Shown: in pieces, positions 4,848 through 6,306 of the stretch
Position numbering within the stretch: position 1 is the first letter of the stretch
How the letters are laid out: each line of letters starts with the position of its first letter
DNA from: Sulfurovum sp.
GTDB lineage: Bacteria > Campylobacterota > Campylobacteria > Campylobacterales > Sulfurovaceae
Assembly: GCA_003978395.1 (NCBI GenBank)
Contig: QNZV01000045.1
Coordinates: forward strand, 1-6,306
DNA: 6,306 nt
Direction: 5' to 3'
The notes under the pieces: generated by a model
Database searches by the model: none
Seen by the model: the letters and a program-made list of their open reading frames with translations, nothing else
Told to the model about the DNA's origin: nothing
Position numbers and translations under genes: made by a program

Positions 4848-5438
4848 ATGAGAGTAAAAATATGCGGTATTACCAATTTTCAAGACGCAATGCAAGCAAT
4901 AGAGTCTGGAGCAGATGCTTTAGGTTTTGTTTTTTATAAAGAGTCTCCACGTTATATTAGACCTAGTGATGCAAAAAAAATCATTGATAAATTGCCTCCT
5001 TTTATAGGTAGAGTAGGACTCTTTGTTAATGAAGGTATTGATACAATTGATACCATCTCAAAATATTGTGATTTAACACTTTGTCAAATTCATTTTGATG
5101 TCGATGAAGAGGCTTTGGATATGATTGGTTCAAAGGCAATACCTGTTATTCGTGCAAAAGAGGCAAAAGATATTTTGCAGTACGAAAATAGATACCGATT
5201 GGTTGATGTTTATTGTCAAGAGTATGGTGGTTCAGGAAAACGGCTTAATTTAGAGTGGTTTAATGGTATTGATTGCTCTAAAATAATTTTAGCAGGTGGA
5301 TTGACTCCTGAAAATCTGCATGAGTTAAAAAAATATAATTTCTACGGTGTTGATGTCAGCTCTGGAGTAGAAAAGATTAAAGGTCGAAAAGATTATGCAA
5401 AGGTTAGTAAATTTATAAAAAATGCAAAAAGTTTATGA
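4848..5438 (+). CDS. trpF: phosphoribosylanthranilate isomerase
   Basis: Catalyses the Amadori rearrangement of N-(5'-phosphoribosyl)anthranilate to CdRP, the third step from chorismate to tryptophan, in the cytoplasm. The 196 residues are the usual size for the monofunctional TIM-barrel enzyme. Seen in order: KICGIT (4-9) with the catalytic base Cys6; GADALGFVFY with SPRYI (21-37); RVGLFVN (55-61); LVDVY (118-122) with the probable general acid Asp120; GGSGKRLNLEW (127-137); ILAGGLTPENL (147-157); and GVDVSSGVE (167-175) with GRKD. The start has a very strong binding site. Its last 17 bases overlap the start of the exonuclease gene, implying translational coupling. No other trp gene is in the window, so trpF is detached from a trp operon here. 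Confidence 0.97.
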   Translation: MRVKICGITNFQDAMQAIESGADALGFVFYKESPRYIRPSDAKKIIDKLPPFIGRVGLFVNEGIDTIDTISKYCDLTLCQIHFDVDEEALDMIGSKAIPVIRAKEAKDILQYENRYRLVDVYCQEYGGSGKRLNLEWFNGIDCSKIILAGGLTPENLHELKKYNFYGVDVSSGVEKIKGRKDYAKVSKFIKNAKSL

Positions 5439-6213
5439 AGAGTTAACCTCAGCATTTCGACGTAATGAAGGTTATCTGTCTATTCCAGCGTATGAACGTA
5501 TTGTAAAAAAACATACAACACTGTTTGAAGAACCAGATACTCTGCTTGTGCTATTGCAATCAGCAGGATACCCCATTGTTGAAGATGAAGGAAAATACCG
5601 TTTAGAGAGTTTTTTCACTTCATATGCAAATCAAAAATATTGTGTCATTGATATTGAGACCAATGGTAGTAAACCTGAATCGGCACAGGTAATAGAAGTT
5701 GGAGCTGTTATGTTTCAAAATGGGAGAATTATTGACCGTTTTGAGAGTTTTGTAGAGTGTACTTTTTTGCCTGAATATATTTCAAAAATTACAGGGATTA
5801 CTACCAATGATTTAATAGGTGCATCAACTCAATTATCTGTTTTACAAAAGCTTAGAGTTTTTATGGAAGATGCTGTATTTGTAGCACATAATGCAAACTT
5901 TGATTATGGTTTTTTAAACTACTCTTTTGACCGTTTTGGTCTAGGAACTATTGGAAACCAAAAACTATGTTCCATTGACTTATCACGACGAACTATAGAT
6001 AGTGAACGTTATGGATTAGCATATCTAAGCGAATCATTAGAATTAGGTGAACATGACCATCATCGTGCTTTTTCTGATGCGTTAGTAACGACTAAACTCT
6101 TGGAACTTACTTTTGAAAATTTGCCAGAGTATGTCAAGACTACAGATGAACTACTTCGTTTTTCAAATTCAAGTCGCAAAGAGAGAACTGCTCAAAAAAA
6201 CCTTAAATCATAA
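5422..6213 (+). CDS. dnaQ: DnaQ-like DEDDh 3'-5' exonuclease
   Basis: A 263-residue 3'-5' exonuclease of the DEDDh family, related to the proofreading epsilon subunit of DNA polymerase III. The exonuclease domain covers about 72-232. Exo I is VIDIETNG with Asp77 and Glu79, Exo II is VAHNANFDYGFL with Asp161, and Exo III is HHRAFSDA with His214 and Asp219, so the catalytic set is complete. In front lies an N-terminal segment of about 70 residues, rich in charged helix-like stretches, which the core epsilon protein lacks; it may be a small winged-helix-like domain. The start ATG lies inside trpF, with no binding site at proper distance, so translation probably depends on ribosomes ending at the trpF stop 14 bases later. 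The dnaQ name follows usage in related genomes; a separate DNA-repair or RNA-processing exonuclease is also possible. Confidence 0.88.
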   Translation: MQKVYEELTSAFRRNEGYLSIPAYERIVKKHTTLFEEPDTLLVLLQSAGYPIVEDEGKYRLESFFTSYANQKYCVIDIETNGSKPESAQVIEVGAVMFQNGRIIDRFESFVECTFLPEYISKITGITTNDLIGASTQLSVLQKLRVFMEDAVFVAHNANFDYGFLNYSFDRFGLGTIGNQKLCSIDLSRRTIDSERYGLAYLSESLELGEHDHHRAFSDALVTTKLLELTFENLPEYVKTTDELLRFSNSSRKERTAQKNLKS

Positions 6214-6264
6214 CTCTTTAAGATACATAAATAAAATATGAGCTACTAATTCATAATATTAATA

Positions 6265-6291
6265 TTGATAACATAAACAGACTGTTATAAT
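6265..6291 (+). promoter_or_regulatory. promoter firing off the right edge
   Basis: TTGATA (6265-6270), a 15-bp spacer and TATAAT (6286-6291) preceded by TG at 6283-6284 make an extended -10 promoter with a near-consensus -35. Transcription would start near 6298, so its gene lies beyond the window on the plus strand. The region 6214-6264 between the exonuclease stop and this promoter is AT-rich and shows no good terminator. Confidence 0.6.
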
Positions 6292-6306
6292 AAATGAAAA
6301 TATTTT

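Noticed and set aside
4835..4850. Ribosome binding site of trpF resembles that of common expression vectors (GGAGATATACAT)
   Set aside because: The surrounding sequence is natural and continuous, with no vector sequence on either side; a good Shine-Dalgarno sequence plus AT-rich spacer explains it.
1..6306. CRISPR array, insertion sequence, integron or phage genes
   Set aside because: No regularly spaced repeats, no terminal inverted repeats flanking a transposase-like frame, and no phage-like protein were found; the intact genes are mostly housekeeping in type.

Overview
The window is AT-rich. It reads as a chromosomal segment of a Campylobacterota member (former Epsilonproteobacteria), plausibly a Sulfurimonas-, Sulfurovum- or Arcobacter-like organism. 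This is inference from three things: the rpe/dnaQ neighbourhood, which I recall as conserved in Helicobacter and Campylobacter; the Campylobacterota-style pseudopilin N-terminus (FTMIELVFVIVILGILA); and promoters made of a strong or extended -10 with little -35. No 16S sequence is present to confirm it.

Left part (1-1480): at the extreme left, on the minus strand, lies a consensus rRNA-operon-type promoter (UP element, TTGACA, 17-bp spacer, TATAAT). A leader with a boxA antitermination site follows and runs off the window toward what should be a 16S gene. Upstream of it, in the same orientation, is a pseudopilin gene with a TTG start and its own extended -10. Between that gene and 1480 there is no intact gene. 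An 80-codon open frame without a usable start (1154-1396) looks like the 3' stump of a lost gene and still carries an intrinsic terminator.

Middle part (1473-2992): a short-form S49 membrane peptidase (sppA) on the plus strand converges, with 19 bases between stop codons, on a small minus-strand gene for a DUF4258-like basic protein. That protein resembles RelE/ParE-fold or BrnT-type toxins in general layout, but no antitoxin is visible. The spacer between it and the next, divergent gene holds a perfect 20-bp palindrome containing face-to-face -10 hexamers, and three copies of an AACAGAA element.

Right part (2987-6306): an exported metallo-beta-lactamase-fold hydrolase is followed by a probable operon rpe - trpF - dnaQ-like exonuclease. 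These are a pentose-phosphate/Calvin enzyme, a tryptophan enzyme and a DEDDh 3'-5' exonuclease; the last two overlap by 17 bases. A good promoter at the right edge fires off the window.

Most genes are ordinary housekeeping functions. I do not see a convincing new multi-gene system. The items most worth a second look are the orphan DUF4258 gene with its operator-like upstream region, the decayed gene stump, and the N-terminal domain of the exonuclease. I revise two start codons (sppA to 1502, hydrolase to 3017) because the first available codons lie in or right beside promoter elements and lack ribosome binding sites.
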